Origin: Bacteriovorax sp. BSW11_IV
GTDB taxonomy: Bacteria; Bdellovibrionota; Bacteriovoracia; Bacteriovoracales; Bacteriovoracaceae
Direction: 5' to 3'
DNA length: 64,000 nt
NCBI RefSeq assembly: GCF_000447755.1
Contig: NZ_AUNE01000004.1
Coordinates: 62,001-126,000, forward strand
Within the stretch, counting starts at the first letter, position 1. Each line of letters opens with the position of its first letter. A model generated the notes under the pieces. It had not been told where the DNA came from and did not search any database. It was given only the letters and a program-made list of their open reading frames with translations. Below are positions 27,325 through 35,543 of this stretch, piece after piece. Both the position numbers and the translations under genes were made by a program.

Positions 27325-28408
27325 TGCTCTCTCCTGTTGAAATATTCATTTCTAAGTTAGTTATTTCTTTGTCATCAATTGTGATTAAGTCTGAATTTAA
27401 AACTTTCTTTCCATAGCCCCAGTTACAAGTTTCTTGCTTCTCTGCATGCTGAATAAATTTGATAATTGGGTAATCTTCTTTAATTGGTGTTTTGAACTTG
27501 AAGTTAATTGTTTTAAATACTTCAGTGTCGCCTTTCGCAAAATAATTTCCAACAACTCTTGTGGCCCTTAAGACAATGGCATTGAAGATTTTGCCAATGA
27601 GACCATTTCTTTTTTTCGTCAAAAGTATAGTTTGGCCCTCAGCTTGACCATTCTTATTTGTTCGGATGGCAAACATTATATAGAAATGAAGAAAATCAGG
27701 ACCAAGTGTAACTGTTCCAGTTGTTGCATTGTGATAACAAAGGGAATATGTCAGTGGGCCTTTGTAGAATTTTCCAATGAATTTCGTCAAAAGGTTTGTA
27801 TTTGGTACTTTTGTAATATTTGAAAATTCAATTGTATTACTATCAATAACGGTAGGAACTAAATTTAGATCCACAGGAAGTTTATGCACACTCGCAAAGT
27901 GATGGGCATCAATAGCGTTGATCATCATAACGTTTGGATGACATTCTTTAATATAGGGTTTACCTAAAAGTGAATCAGTCTCAAGATCTTTTAGTTCGGG
28001 CGCGTAGGGAAGACCTCTTTTGGCCTCTTTTCCTGTCCAGATCCAAATCAGGCCGAATTTTTCCTCTACAGGATATGAGTCAATCTTAGCACTTACTCCT
28101 TGAAGTGATTTTCTGCAAGGGATGTCGTTGAGTTCTCCCTTTTCTGAAAATTTCCAGTGATGAAAGAAGCATCTAAGCTCATTTCCTTCAACTTTTCCCT
28201 CTGCTAAATGGGCACCCATATGCGGACAAAATGCATCAAGAGCTCTTGGCCTACCATCTTTTCCTCTATAAATGGCCAATTTTTTTCCCATGATATCCGC
28301 ATGAACAACTTTTCCAATTTTTAGCTCTTTTGATTGAAGGGCCCAATACCAGCCTTCAATAATCGCTTCCTTATTGTTGAAAATTTTCGTTTCTTGTAGA
28401 TTGCTCAT
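27302..28408 (-). CDS. Rieske oxygenase, KshA/Neverland-like (third of three)
   Basis: A 368-residue protein with Rieske ligands Cys61, His63, Cys80 and His83 (CPHMG...CFFHHW). The mononuclear iron site is in NAIDAHHFASVH (Asp167, His170, His175). It is the first gene of the minus-strand cluster operon (Rieske, GNAT-like, SDR, ferritin-like). GAGAGG precedes its ATG. It is a paralogue of the Rieske protein at 23232-24320; both have the unusual CFFHHWKF stretch. It probably hydroxylates or desaturates an extended substrate with electrons from a ferredoxin such as the one at 19063. Confidence 0.88.
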   Translation of the reverse strand: MSNLQETKIFNNKEAIIEGWYWALQSKELKIGKVVHADIMGKKLAIYRGKDGRPRALDAFCPHMGAHLAEGKVEGNELRCFFHHWKFSEKGELNDIPCRKSLQGVSAKIDSYPVEEKFGLIWIWTGKEAKRGLPYAPELKDLETDSLLGKPYIKECHPNVMMINAIDAHHFASVHKLPVDLNLVPTVIDSNTIEFSNITKVPNTNLLTKFIGKFYKGPLTYSLCYHNATTGTVTLGPDFLHFYIMFAIRTNKNGQAEGQTILLTKKRNGLIGKIFNAIVLRATRVVGNYFAKGDTEVFKTINFKFKTPIKEDYPIIKFIQHAEKQETCNWGYGKKVLNSDLITIDDKEITNLEMNISTGESNEQKIIL

Positions 28409-28535
28409 AGGCCTCTCAATACTGTCAAAAAGTTAGTCAATTGATCTCGTAATATTCAATATAAAGTCTTAAAAACGCTGTTTATTCGATGTTTAGAGAG
28501 GATATTTGCAATTCGAGGGCCAATATTGAAAGAAT

Positions 28536-28558
28536 CGGCAGTAGCGCGGCCACTGCCG
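28536..28558. other. GC-rich inverted repeat in intergenic region 28409-28566
   Basis: CGGCAGT (28536-28542) pairs with ACTGCCG (28552-28558). It lies just downstream of the carboxymuconolactone-decarboxylase-family gene and is richer in GC than its surroundings. No T-run follows on either strand, so it is a poor intrinsic terminator. The rest of this 158-bp gap holds the promoter region of the Rieske operon. Confidence 0.4.
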
Positions 28559-28566
28559 TGAGGGTG

Positions 28567-29061
28567 TTAGATGCTAAATTGATAGAGACTACAGCTCTTA
28601 AAATCGCCTAGGGCCCTTTTTATTGAAGGGTAGATTTTTGTCGATGCAATTGCAAGAGCGAGCTCCGTCAGTTGATCAGCTGAGAATTTTTGCTCTACAA
28701 TCTTTTGAATACTGTGGTGATCTTCCTGATTTGTGGCCACTGCTTTTGCAAAATCATAAACAAGCTTTAAATCATCATTGAGTGCGTTTGGCGATTTCAC
28801 AATATTTTGGACAATGTTCTTGTCTACACCGGCCTCTAGCGCCATTGTGATATTTAATTGCACACAGGCCCCACAGTCTTCAGTGAGCATTGCCGCAATT
28901 TTGGCCGTCCACAGGACATCTGAGGGGAGTGACTTGCCAACTTGTCCCATCGGGAGGAAGTTTACAAAGGTTTCAAAGGCCTTGGGATTCGCTTTGGCCA
29001 TCTTTCTCATGTAGTTGCAGTCGTAGTTGTAATGTTTTTCAAATTGATCAATAAAGTCCAT
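28567..29061 (-). CDS. Carboxymuconolactone decarboxylase / AhpD-like protein, ECF41-linked
   Basis: A 164-residue all-helical protein. The CxxC motif is at Cys63-Cys66 (EDCGACVQLN), with Asn70 where AhpD-type proteins have the proton-relay His. Family members are peroxidase-related thiol enzymes or decarboxylases. Genes of this family are the usual genomic partner and target of ECF41 sigma factors, and here the ECF41 gene is divergent. The promoter TGTCACA-N16-CGTC precedes it, with AAGGAG 5-6 nt before the ATG. A redox role under ECF41 control is the best inference. Confidence 0.85.
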   Translation of the reverse strand: MDFIDQFEKHYNYDCNYMRKMAKANPKAFETFVNFLPMGQVGKSLPSDVLWTAKIAAMLTEDCGACVQLNITMALEAGVDKNIVQNIVKSPNALNDDLKLVYDFAKAVATNQEDHHSIQKIVEQKFSADQLTELALAIASTKIYPSIKRALGDFKSCSLYQFSI

Positions 29062-29082
29062 ATTGTTCTCCTTTTTACATAA

Positions 29083-29109
29083 GACGAATGGGCCTTCGAC
29101 TTTGTGACA
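29083..29109 (-). promoter_or_regulatory. ECF41-type promoter for the CMD-family gene
   Basis: Read on the minus strand: TGTCACA (29109-29103), 16-bp spacer, CGTC (29086-29083). These are the -35 and -10 elements described for ECF41 sigma factors. Transcription would start near 29075, giving a short leader that still contains the ribosome site. Confidence 0.85.
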
Positions 29110-29125
29110 AGGGGATTCTTTACTT

Positions 29126-29152
29126 TGTCACATTTCACCTTCACAATTCGTC
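29126..29152 (+). promoter_or_regulatory. ECF41-type promoter for the sigma-factor gene
   Basis: TGTCACA (29126-29132), 16-bp spacer, CGTC (29149-29152): identical elements and spacing to the divergent promoter. The -10 element ends 8 bp before the sigma-factor ATG (29161), so the transcript would be leaderless or nearly so. Indicates autoregulation. Confidence 0.85.
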
Positions 29153-29160
29153 TTAGCTAT

Positions 29161-30054
29161 ATGAAAGAAGAAAATAGTATTAAACAATTTGATCTCTACC
29201 GCGGATTTCTGATATCGGTCAGTTATAGGATGCTTGGCAGTTTCTCTGAGGCCGAGGATATTGTACAGGATGTGGCCATCGAATGGTTGCGTACCGATAC
29301 CGAGATTATTGAGAATCCTAAGGCCTGGCTACTTCGTGTAACAACAAATAAAGCGCTCGATGCCTTGAAAAGGGCCTACAAGAGTCGGGAAGTCTACACT
29401 GGAACATGGTTGCCCGAAGTGTTACCAGATTCCTTGATTACTTGGGATGATACTGTTCAACATAAAGAATCTTTGCATACATCATTTTTAATTCTACTTG
29501 AAAATCTAAAACCAAAAGAGCGTGCAGTATTTATTCTACGTGAAGTTGTAGAATATAGTTTTAAAGAAATTGCAGAATTTGTTGGTATTACCGAGGCCAA
29601 TAGTAGAAAGATTTTTGAGAGGGCCTCACAGAAGATTTCATCTAAAAAAGAAACTTTCGATAAATACGATCACAATTCGCTGGATCTTATCAGAACATTT
29701 TTTGATGCTTCTTGCAAAGGAGATAAAAATATCATCAAGGAACTACTTGCTCCTGACTCTGAATTTTGGTCAGATGGTGGTGGTAAAGTTTCAGCTGTAC
29801 GCGTGGTTATCTACGAGGCCCAGAAAATTATTCGCTTTTTTATTAGTATTTTTTCAACGAATAATGAGCAAAGTTCAAAATTTAAATATGAAGCAACTTT
29901 TGTAAACCATCTACCCGGACTTATTCTTTCACGCCTCGATGAAAAGGGGTTATGGCATATTGAAACGATTTTTTCATTTGAATTAAAAAATGGGATTATT
30001 TCAAAAATCTATGCACAAAGAAATCCAGACAAATTGTCGTTGGGAATTTTTTAG
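29161..30054 (+). CDS. ECF41-family (SigJ-like) RNA polymerase sigma factor
   Basis: A 297-residue sigma factor. Sigma-2 (about 5-75) and sigma-4 (about 105-165) domains are followed by a SnoaL-like C-terminal domain. ECF41 hallmarks are all present: WLPEVLP in the linker (83-89), DGGGK (205-209) and NPDKL near the C-terminus (288-292). In this family the C-terminal domain, not an anti-sigma factor, tunes activity. ATG 29161 is chosen because the ECF41 promoter ends 8 bp upstream; an in-frame start at 29104 would lie before that promoter. It most likely drives itself and the divergent CMD-family gene. Confidence 0.95.
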   Translation: MKEENSIKQFDLYRGFLISVSYRMLGSFSEAEDIVQDVAIEWLRTDTEIIENPKAWLLRVTTNKALDALKRAYKSREVYTGTWLPEVLPDSLITWDDTVQHKESLHTSFLILLENLKPKERAVFILREVVEYSFKEIAEFVGITEANSRKIFERASQKISSKKETFDKYDHNSLDLIRTFFDASCKGDKNIIKELLAPDSEFWSDGGGKVSAVRVVIYEAQKIIRFFISIFSTNNEQSSKFKYEATFVNHLPGLILSRLDEKGLWHIETIFSFELKNGIISKIYAQRNPDKLSLGIF

Positions 30055-30078
30055 ACGTTGTATAAATTTCTGTGATTA

Positions 30079-30801
30079 TTAGTTTCTTGTCCAATCAAGG
30101 TCACCGAAATTGTACTTAAATCCCGTACTTTTACTCTTAGAGTTTTCAATGATCCTAAGTTTCGAACCTTCGTGATTGTAAGTGAGATCAAGGTGGAAGT
30201 GGCCGTAGAACTCTTCTTTTGTCGGATGAGCATCGCATACAAGATTGTAGTCTTCATTGATAAGATTCTTTTCAATCGCAAAATGTATAAAAGATGCCAC
30301 ATCGCTAGTATGTACGAGATTAACATTTGTTTGAGAGCTCGCAACTGAGTTCATTTTTCTTAGAAAATTTTTTGGATGTCTGTTCTCATCAATCAGGCCA
30401 CCTGGACGTATGATTAGATAATTATCGCGAGCTTTTATGTGATTTTCACAAAGAATAAGCTCTCGCGCATTTCTTGCCTGTCCCTCACGCTCACTCATTT
30501 CATTAATGAGTCCATCTCCAAAAACTGATGTGGAACTTATGAAAATAATCTGAGTCTTTGAATGAAAGTTCTTAACTAGGGCCTCAATTTTTTTTGCATA
30601 ATTCTCACTAGGAGGAAATGATATGATAACCACATCAAAATCTGTTGGCCCTATCCAAGAATCACCTAATGAGTAGGGGATAATTGGGCTTCCTAAATTT
30701 GCATCAGCGCTTCTTTTAGTCCCAATTATGCTGTGAAGTTTATTCTGCTTTAAAAATATATTGCCAAGGTGACCGACACCAAAGAAGAGGATTTTTTTCA
30801 T
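30079..30801 (-). CDS. NAD(P)-binding epimerase/dehydratase-like protein (YeeZ type)
   Basis: A 240-residue Rossmann-fold protein. It starts with MKKILFFGVGHLG, a GxGxxG variant, and has ISSTSVFGD and a ring of conserved residues around RPGGLID. The size and motifs fit the atypical extended-SDR group that includes YeeZ; the active-site Tyr-x3-Lys is not clear. No Shine-Dalgarno is visible. It stands alone between the sigma-factor gene and tRNA-Asp, and its substrate is unknown. Confidence 0.72.
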   Translation of the reverse strand: MKKILFFGVGHLGNIFLKQNKLHSIIGTKRSADANLGSPIIPYSLGDSWIGPTDFDVVIISFPPSENYAKKIEALVKNFHSKTQIIFISSTSVFGDGLINEMSEREGQARNARELILCENHIKARDNYLIIRPGGLIDENRHPKNFLRKMNSVASSQTNVNLVHTSDVASFIHFAIEKNLINEDYNLVCDAHPTKEEFYGHFHLDLTYNHEGSKLRIIENSKSKSTGFKYNFGDLDWTRN

Positions 30802-30828
30802 AAGATGTATGATGACCGAATTTTAGGC

Positions 30829-30855
30829 AAAAAAAAAGACCGCATGTAGCGATCT
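30829..30855 (-). terminator. Intrinsic terminator of the tRNA-Asp transcript
   Basis: On the minus strand AGATCGC (30855-30849) pairs with GCGGTCT (30843-30837), with one G-T pair, and is followed by a run of nine T. It lies 23 nt downstream of the tRNA. Confidence 0.82.
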
Positions 30856-30877
30856 GTATCTTGAACCTAAATGAAAA

Positions 30878-30954
30878 TGGCGGGGACGAAGGGACTCGAA
30901 CCCTCGGCCTTCTGCGTGACAGGCAGACGTTATAACCAACTTAACTACGCCCCC
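30878..30954 (-). tRNA. tRNA-Asp (GTC)
   Basis: A 77-nt cloverleaf including an encoded CCA end (30880-30878). The acceptor stem GGGGGCG/CGUCCCC has one G-U pair; the D stem is GUUA/UAAC. The anticodon arm UCUGC-CUGUCAC-GCAGA carries anticodon GUC, the T arm has GGUUCGAGUCC, and the discriminator is G73, an identity element for aspartate. Its own promoter and terminator are visible, so it is a single-gene transcript. Confidence 0.97.
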
Positions 30955-30972
30955 GCTTATTAGGTGAGATTG

Positions 30973-31001
30973 AATATAAGTGAATGGAATCTGATCGTCA
31001 A
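30973..31001 (-). promoter_or_regulatory. Sigma-70-type promoter of tRNA-Asp
   Basis: On the minus strand TTGACG (31001-30996), exactly 17 bp, TATATT (30978-30973). The start would be near 30966, about 12 nt before the mature tRNA. The region between here and 31160 holds AT-rich sequence and no other gene. Confidence 0.78.
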
Positions 31002-31160
31002 TACGAAAAAAACCAAAAAAATCAAAAAGTTGAGGTTTATTGGATTTTAGGGCACTTAGAGTGAGCGTAAGGGGCTGTTTTTAAATAACATTTAATTATT
31101 TTAACAATTGTAATGAAATTCATTGAGAATTCCCCCTTATAATGATGCTAAGGAGGGGCC

Positions 31161-32837
31161 ATGGAAAGTGAAGTTGTTAAAATAGCACTTTTATCTGATG
31201 ACCCGATTTATATCAGAAAGCTGAGAAAGTTCTTAAAAGATCACTATCCAGGGCGAGAGCTTGCGGTATTTGGTCACGATCAGAGCTGTCGTGATTATTC
31301 GCTTGCTGCCTTATTTCCAGCTCTCATTGAAAAAAAAATGATTTCTCTTCTCATTATCGACTTCGATAAAAACTACCAGTACAAGCGCGATCTTTTAAAA
31401 ATCATTAACAAGTATCATTTTTTAAAACATATACCTCGAGTTGGAGTGTTTGGAGAGGTTCATCACAATAGTGATTTACTTGAGGCCTATTCTCTTGGTG
31501 CTTTGTTATGTGATTATAAGCGCGATGATCTTGAAGACTTTGTTTTTAATTTAAAATTTTTGGAAAAGCGCGAAGGGACAGGGGCTCCAAGCTATGCCCG
31601 TGCCGATGGCCATGGAACAGTTTTGTGGGCGAAGTTTCTGTGCAGTATTTCTGACATCTCTCTTGAAGAAGTATCTACTCTTACGAAGATTAATAAAATT
31701 GCCCCTGATAAAAAGTGGTTGGAAGAGTTCTTGCCAAGTTTCGCTGCACCTAGAAGTTTTATAAATGAAACAGACGATGTGAAAAAGAAGTTTTCTTGGA
31801 TCGAAGATATTAATACGTTAAATTTTATCACTGAGCATCCAGAGATGTTTATGTGTGACAAAGTTAATGTCAAAAGTTTGGAAAAAAGTGGTGTGGATGC
31901 GCGCTTCAATTCCTTGCTTGTTGAAAAAAGAATTGAATTAGATCGTGAGGAAGAAGTTTTAAACGAAATTAAAAAGAATTTCAAAAAATATAAAAATCAT
32001 CCTATAAAAGATAAGACTCGCATTATGATTATCGATAAAAAAATGCGATTGATGGAAGGTGTGTGTGAGCGTTATCAAGAATTAGAATATAATCTTTTTA
32101 ATTACCCGTACATGCTTGACGACTTTAGAATTGTAAAAAAAGTTTTACCTGAAATTTTAATTGTTCAAGAAGATGAGTTTGAAGTTGTTAATGGGGAAGG
32201 ACAAGTTTTGCAATTGTCCACAAAGGAAAAGTTAGAGCGTTTAGTCAAGCAACTTGAAGAATCATTCGAAGAACCCCCAATCCTTCTGATCTTTAATCGC
32301 AAAAAGAAATTTGTTTCGAACTTAAGGTATTGTATGTGTTTTGATGGAGATGGGACTGTTGAACTCCTAGAAAAGTTAGGAAAAATTTATCAAAAGAATA
32401 TTTCACCAGAATGGAAATCTTCACTAAAGTGGGACAGTCAAGAGGATAAAATTTCAAGTGATGAAATTGATCTCATCGGATTAAAACGCACAATAATGAT
32501 TGAGATCCCAATTGTGCTCAAAAATATAAGTGAGCACATGGTTGAAGTAAAGGCGCCAATGCCATTGAATGATGGGGCCGTTCTTCTCATTGATAATGTA
32601 AATCCATTCTACATAACCATTTTTAAAGATCTCTCAGACAAAGATGTTAGTAAGGGAATCGTTAATGGAATTGATGAAACCTATAAAATGAAAGTTCGAC
32701 GACTTGTTAATGATTTAATTAAGTTGCCAAAAACTAAAGAAGATGAATTGGAAACGCAAAAATATAAACAGTTAAATATTGATAAATTCATGGAAAAGAT
32801 AAAAGTAGGTATGAGAAAAGTAGATGAAATAGTTTAA
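31161..32837 (+). CDS. Large protein with degenerate response-regulator receiver domains
   Basis: A 558-residue cytoplasmic protein. Residues about 5-135 look like a receiver domain: acidic pair Asp13-Asp14, candidate phospho-Asp67 in LLIIDFDKN, and a typical alpha4-beta5 region (EAYSLGALLCDY). A second receiver-like segment is at about 283-400 (RIMIIDKKMRLMEG...PEILIVQEDE). Residues about 445-520 could be a PilZ-like beta-barrel (RTIMIEIPIVLKNISEHMVEV), which would bind cyclic-di-GMP, but the RxxxR motif is not seen. A strong AAGGAGGGG site and a TATAAT box (31138-31143) precede it. Signal-transduction scaffold is the best guess; no close family is recognised. Confidence 0.6.
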   Translation: MESEVVKIALLSDDPIYIRKLRKFLKDHYPGRELAVFGHDQSCRDYSLAALFPALIEKKMISLLIIDFDKNYQYKRDLLKIINKYHFLKHIPRVGVFGEVHHNSDLLEAYSLGALLCDYKRDDLEDFVFNLKFLEKREGTGAPSYARADGHGTVLWAKFLCSISDISLEEVSTLTKINKIAPDKKWLEEFLPSFAAPRSFINETDDVKKKFSWIEDINTLNFITEHPEMFMCDKVNVKSLEKSGVDARFNSLLVEKRIELDREEEVLNEIKKNFKKYKNHPIKDKTRIMIIDKKMRLMEGVCERYQELEYNLFNYPYMLDDFRIVKKVLPEILIVQEDEFEVVNGEGQVLQLSTKEKLERLVKQLEESFEEPPILLIFNRKKKFVSNLRYCMCFDGDGTVELLEKLGKIYQKNISPEWKSSLKWDSQEDKISSDEIDLIGLKRTIMIEIPIVLKNISEHMVEVKAPMPLNDGAVLLIDNVNPFYITIFKDLSDKDVSKGIVNGIDETYKMKVRRLVNDLIKLPKTKEDELETQKYKQLNIDKFMEKIKVGMRKVDEIV

Positions 32838-32878
32838 GTGATCTACAATAGAGAAAACTATCTTATCTAGAGGGTCCT

Positions 32879-33943
32879 ATGCCTTTTTTTCTCGCAATTT
32901 GGAATTATCTTTTATCATTCTCATTATATTTAGTTATTGGTTTACTTATAGCTGGCTTCATTCACGCTTTTATTCCCTTTCAAAAAATACAGAAGAGTTT
33001 TAGCGGAAATAGTTTTATATCCGTACTAAAGGCCGCGTTGTTTGGAGTACCGCTGCCTTTGTGTAGTTGCTCTGTTCTTCCTACTGCCGTGACATTGAAA
33101 AAGAATAAGGCCTCTAATGGTGCAACATCAGCTTTTCTTATCTCTACTCCTGAGACAGGGGTTGATTCAATCTTGCTTACCTACGGTGTGATGGATTTTC
33201 CAATGACAATTTTTCGTCCAATTGCGGCGCTCTTATCGGCACTCTTGGCCGGAGTGTTACAAAATGGTTTTAATAAATTTGAATATCAAGATGAAGAAAA
33301 AGAACAAGTGAGTTCATGCTGTTCGTCGCAAAAAAGTTGCTCTTCTAAAGTTGATAGAAAATCTTTGGGTACTAAGATTGCTAAAATGATGAAGTTCGCT
33401 TTTGGGGACCTTATGGATGACATGGCATTATGGCTGACCTTTGGTGTAATCATCGGAGTTGCTATTGAAATACTAGTGCCACTTAATCTCATTAACGATA
33501 TTCCAGCGATACAGCAAAAAGCAATTATTCTGCTCGTTGGTCTTCCTCTTTATATCTGTGCCTCCGCTGTTACACCAATTGCGGCAAGCCTTATTATGAA
33601 AGGTCTTAGTCCTGGAGCTGGGATTTTGCTTCTTCTTGTTGGTCCTGCAACTAATATTTCTAATATTCTTGTTATGCAAAAGTATATTGGAAAATGGGGT
33701 GTGTTAATCAATGTAATTAGTGTTGCGCTGGTGGCGCTTGGTATGAGCTCATTCGTGGACTGGTTCTACACGGGGACAATTTTATCATTTAATATTATGG
33801 GCGATGGCCATCATGCTGAAACTGCTAATTGGCTTGAAGTATCGTGTGCGGTTATTGTGGCCCTTCTCTTATTAAAAGGTATTGTCTACAATGAAAGCGT
33901 TAGGAAATTTTTTAAATCTGGTAAATCATGCTGCGAAGGATAG
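32879..33943 (+). CDS. SO_0444-type permease (Cu/Zn or arsenical efflux family)
   Basis: A 354-residue integral membrane protein of the DUF318/ArsP-like permease family, with about eight to ten helices in two repeats. The signature GVPLPLCSCSVLP (about 56-68) holds a CxC pair in the first repeat, and a matching region in the second repeat reads GLPLYICASAVTP. A cysteine-rich cytoplasmic loop (SSCCSSQKSCSS, about 142-153) and a C-terminal SCCEG favour soft-metal binding. It would export copper, zinc or an arsenical. The SDR gene follows after 4 bp. Confidence 0.83.
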   Translation: MPFFLAIWNYLLSFSLYLVIGLLIAGFIHAFIPFQKIQKSFSGNSFISVLKAALFGVPLPLCSCSVLPTAVTLKKNKASNGATSAFLISTPETGVDSILLTYGVMDFPMTIFRPIAALLSALLAGVLQNGFNKFEYQDEEKEQVSSCCSSQKSCSSKVDRKSLGTKIAKMMKFAFGDLMDDMALWLTFGVIIGVAIEILVPLNLINDIPAIQQKAIILLVGLPLYICASAVTPIAASLIMKGLSPGAGILLLLVGPATNISNILVMQKYIGKWGVLINVISVALVALGMSSFVDWFYTGTILSFNIMGDGHHAETANWLEVSCAVIVALLLLKGIVYNESVRKFFKSGKSCCEG

Positions 33944-33947
33944 CTAA

Positions 33948-34697
33948 ATGAAAGTGTTTATAACAGGTGGGACAACTGGAATTGGTCTTGCTTTAGCAAA
34001 AGAATATTTGGAGTCAGGTCACACTGTGGGTATTTGTGGAAGAGATCTTTCAAAGCTTCCTGCCGACTTTACAAATAAGTATCCTGCTCTAAAGTCCTAT
34101 GCTGTAGATGTGACAGATAGAGAATTAGTTAAAAAGACTGTACATGATTTTGCACAAGGTGAACTTGATCTACTAATTGCAAATGCAGGAAGAAGTGTTG
34201 GGAGTAAAACAAAGAAACCTGATTTCGATGCTTCTCGCGATGTCTTAAATATTAATATTTTTGGTGTGCTTAATAGCTTTGAAGCGGCCCTTGATATTAT
34301 GCTCGAAAAAGGAAAGGGCCATATCGTAGCGGTAGGCAGTGTTGCAGGTATGGTGGGGCTTCCTGGTGCCTCAAGTTATTCGGCATCTAAAGCTGCTGTT
34401 ATTAAACTTTGTGAGTCATATTCACTTGATCTTAAAAAGTGGAATATTGATGTAAGTTGTGTGTGCCCGGGGTTTATCGATACTCCACTGACAAGAAAGA
34501 ATGATCATTCAATGCCATGGTTGATGGAGGCCGATAGGGCCGCGAAGATGATTAAAAAGGCTTTGGAGAGCAAGAAGAGTCTCTACGTTTTTCCATGGCA
34601 AATGAGAAGTGTCATGTTCATCTTAGAAAGGCTTCCGCGCTTTCTCTATAGAAAAATGATGGGCATGAAATTTGCCAATTATTCAAAAGATATTTAA
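33948..34697 (+). CDS. Short-chain dehydrogenase/reductase
   Basis: A 249-residue classical SDR. The cofactor loop is TGGTTGIG (6-13), the structural motif NAG is at about 80-82, catalytic Ser lies in AVGSVAGMVG, and Tyr-x3-Lys is in SYSASK. AAGGA precedes the ATG, and it lies 4 bp after the permease, so it probably shares its transcript. The substrate is unknown. It overlaps the convergent metalloprotease gene by 4 bp. Confidence 0.92.
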   Translation: MKVFITGGTTGIGLALAKEYLESGHTVGICGRDLSKLPADFTNKYPALKSYAVDVTDRELVKKTVHDFAQGELDLLIANAGRSVGSKTKKPDFDASRDVLNINIFGVLNSFEAALDIMLEKGKGHIVAVGSVAGMVGLPGASSYSASKAAVIKLCESYSLDLKKWNIDVSCVCPGFIDTPLTRKNDHSMPWLMEADRAAKMIKKALESKKSLYVFPWQMRSVMFILERLPRFLYRKMMGMKFANYSKDI

Positions 34698-35449
34698 TTC
34701 AACACCCAAGACTCATCGTAACAAACTGATGGTGAGCTTGGGCAACTCTTGGCCGTTTTGTAGGCATTTTCAGAGCATCTGTAATACTGATTATTTTTTT
34801 CTCTGCAGTTTGGATAAATAATGGCATCCAATTGGCCAGAGTAAATCACGTTCTCTTCTAGGAATTGGTTTACAGTAATACTTCTCATAATAGAATCTTT
34901 TGGACCTAAGTGACGACAGTTGTAGGCCGTTTTATTGCCTGATTTAATACTTCTTTCATGATATTCGTCTACAAGTCCTAGAAGGTGAAATGTCTCATGG
35001 ACAATCGTTCCACAGCCAACACCTTGGGCCCAGCGGTCAGAGTAGGAGCGCTCTTTTGCACCGATAATTTTAATATTGGCCTCGCGGGGCCTATCGACGA
35101 GATGTTTATGTTTAGAGCGATCGTAGAGAAAAAGGCGAAGCTTGCGGCCTTTTTCGTCATAGAGATGTTTTGCGTATTCATCATAACACTCTTGAGTTCT
35201 TTTTCTTGTTTCAAGAATCACAGTTGATTTTTTTCCAGTAGCTTCTTTGGTTGGTTTGAAGTCGATATTAACAAAGACTTGCCATGTCCTTTCGTTTTGT
35301 CTTCTTAGAGAATATTTTTGCGAGATACCAGTTTTACTCTTTCCAACATTGGTTACTTTGATCGAAGCGCCCATTTCAAGATCGCTACACTCAGAGGCCG
35401 CATGAAGATTAAATGAGAGAAAAAGAAGAAATAAACTAATTTTTTTCAT
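34694..35449 (-). CDS. Secreted zinc metalloprotease-like protein
   Basis: A 251-residue exported protein. A signal peptide (MKKISLFLLFLSFNLHAA) defines ATG 35449 as the start, although the ribosome site is weak; an upstream start at 35512 would bury the signal peptide. The zincin motif is VHETFHLLGLVDEYHE, that is HExxHxxGxxDE. Nine to ten cysteines suggest disulphides. The motif type is that of metzincin-like or M-class zincins; the substrate is unknown. It follows a terminator that isolates it from the upstream phospholipase D-like gene. Confidence 0.8.
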   Translation of the reverse strand: MKKISLFLLFLSFNLHAASECSDLEMGASIKVTNVGKSKTGISQKYSLRRQNERTWQVFVNIDFKPTKEATGKKSTVILETRKRTQECYDEYAKHLYDEKGRKLRLFLYDRSKHKHLVDRPREANIKIIGAKERSYSDRWAQGVGCGTIVHETFHLLGLVDEYHERSIKSGNKTAYNCRHLGPKDSIMRSITVNQFLEENVIYSGQLDAIIYPNCREKNNQYYRCSENAYKTAKSCPSSPSVCYDESWVLN

Positions 35450-35493
35450 GGGACCATAGTAGGGTCTGATGAAAAAAATGGAAGTGTTTTTGT

Positions 35494-35529
35494 AAAAAAG
35501 ACAGATCGCCAAGGAGTAGAGACGATCTG
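35494..35529 (-). terminator. Intrinsic terminator of the phospholipase D-like gene
   Basis: On the minus strand CAGATCG (35529-35523) and CGATCTG (35508-35502) pair, followed by TCTTTTTT (35501-35494). It separates the PLD-like gene from the metalloprotease gene. Confidence 0.72.
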
Positions 35530-35543
35530 CCTAAGTGTTTGAA

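Noticed and set aside
28536-28558. Rho-independent terminator for the CMD-family gene
   Set aside because: The stem is good but neither side has a T-run.
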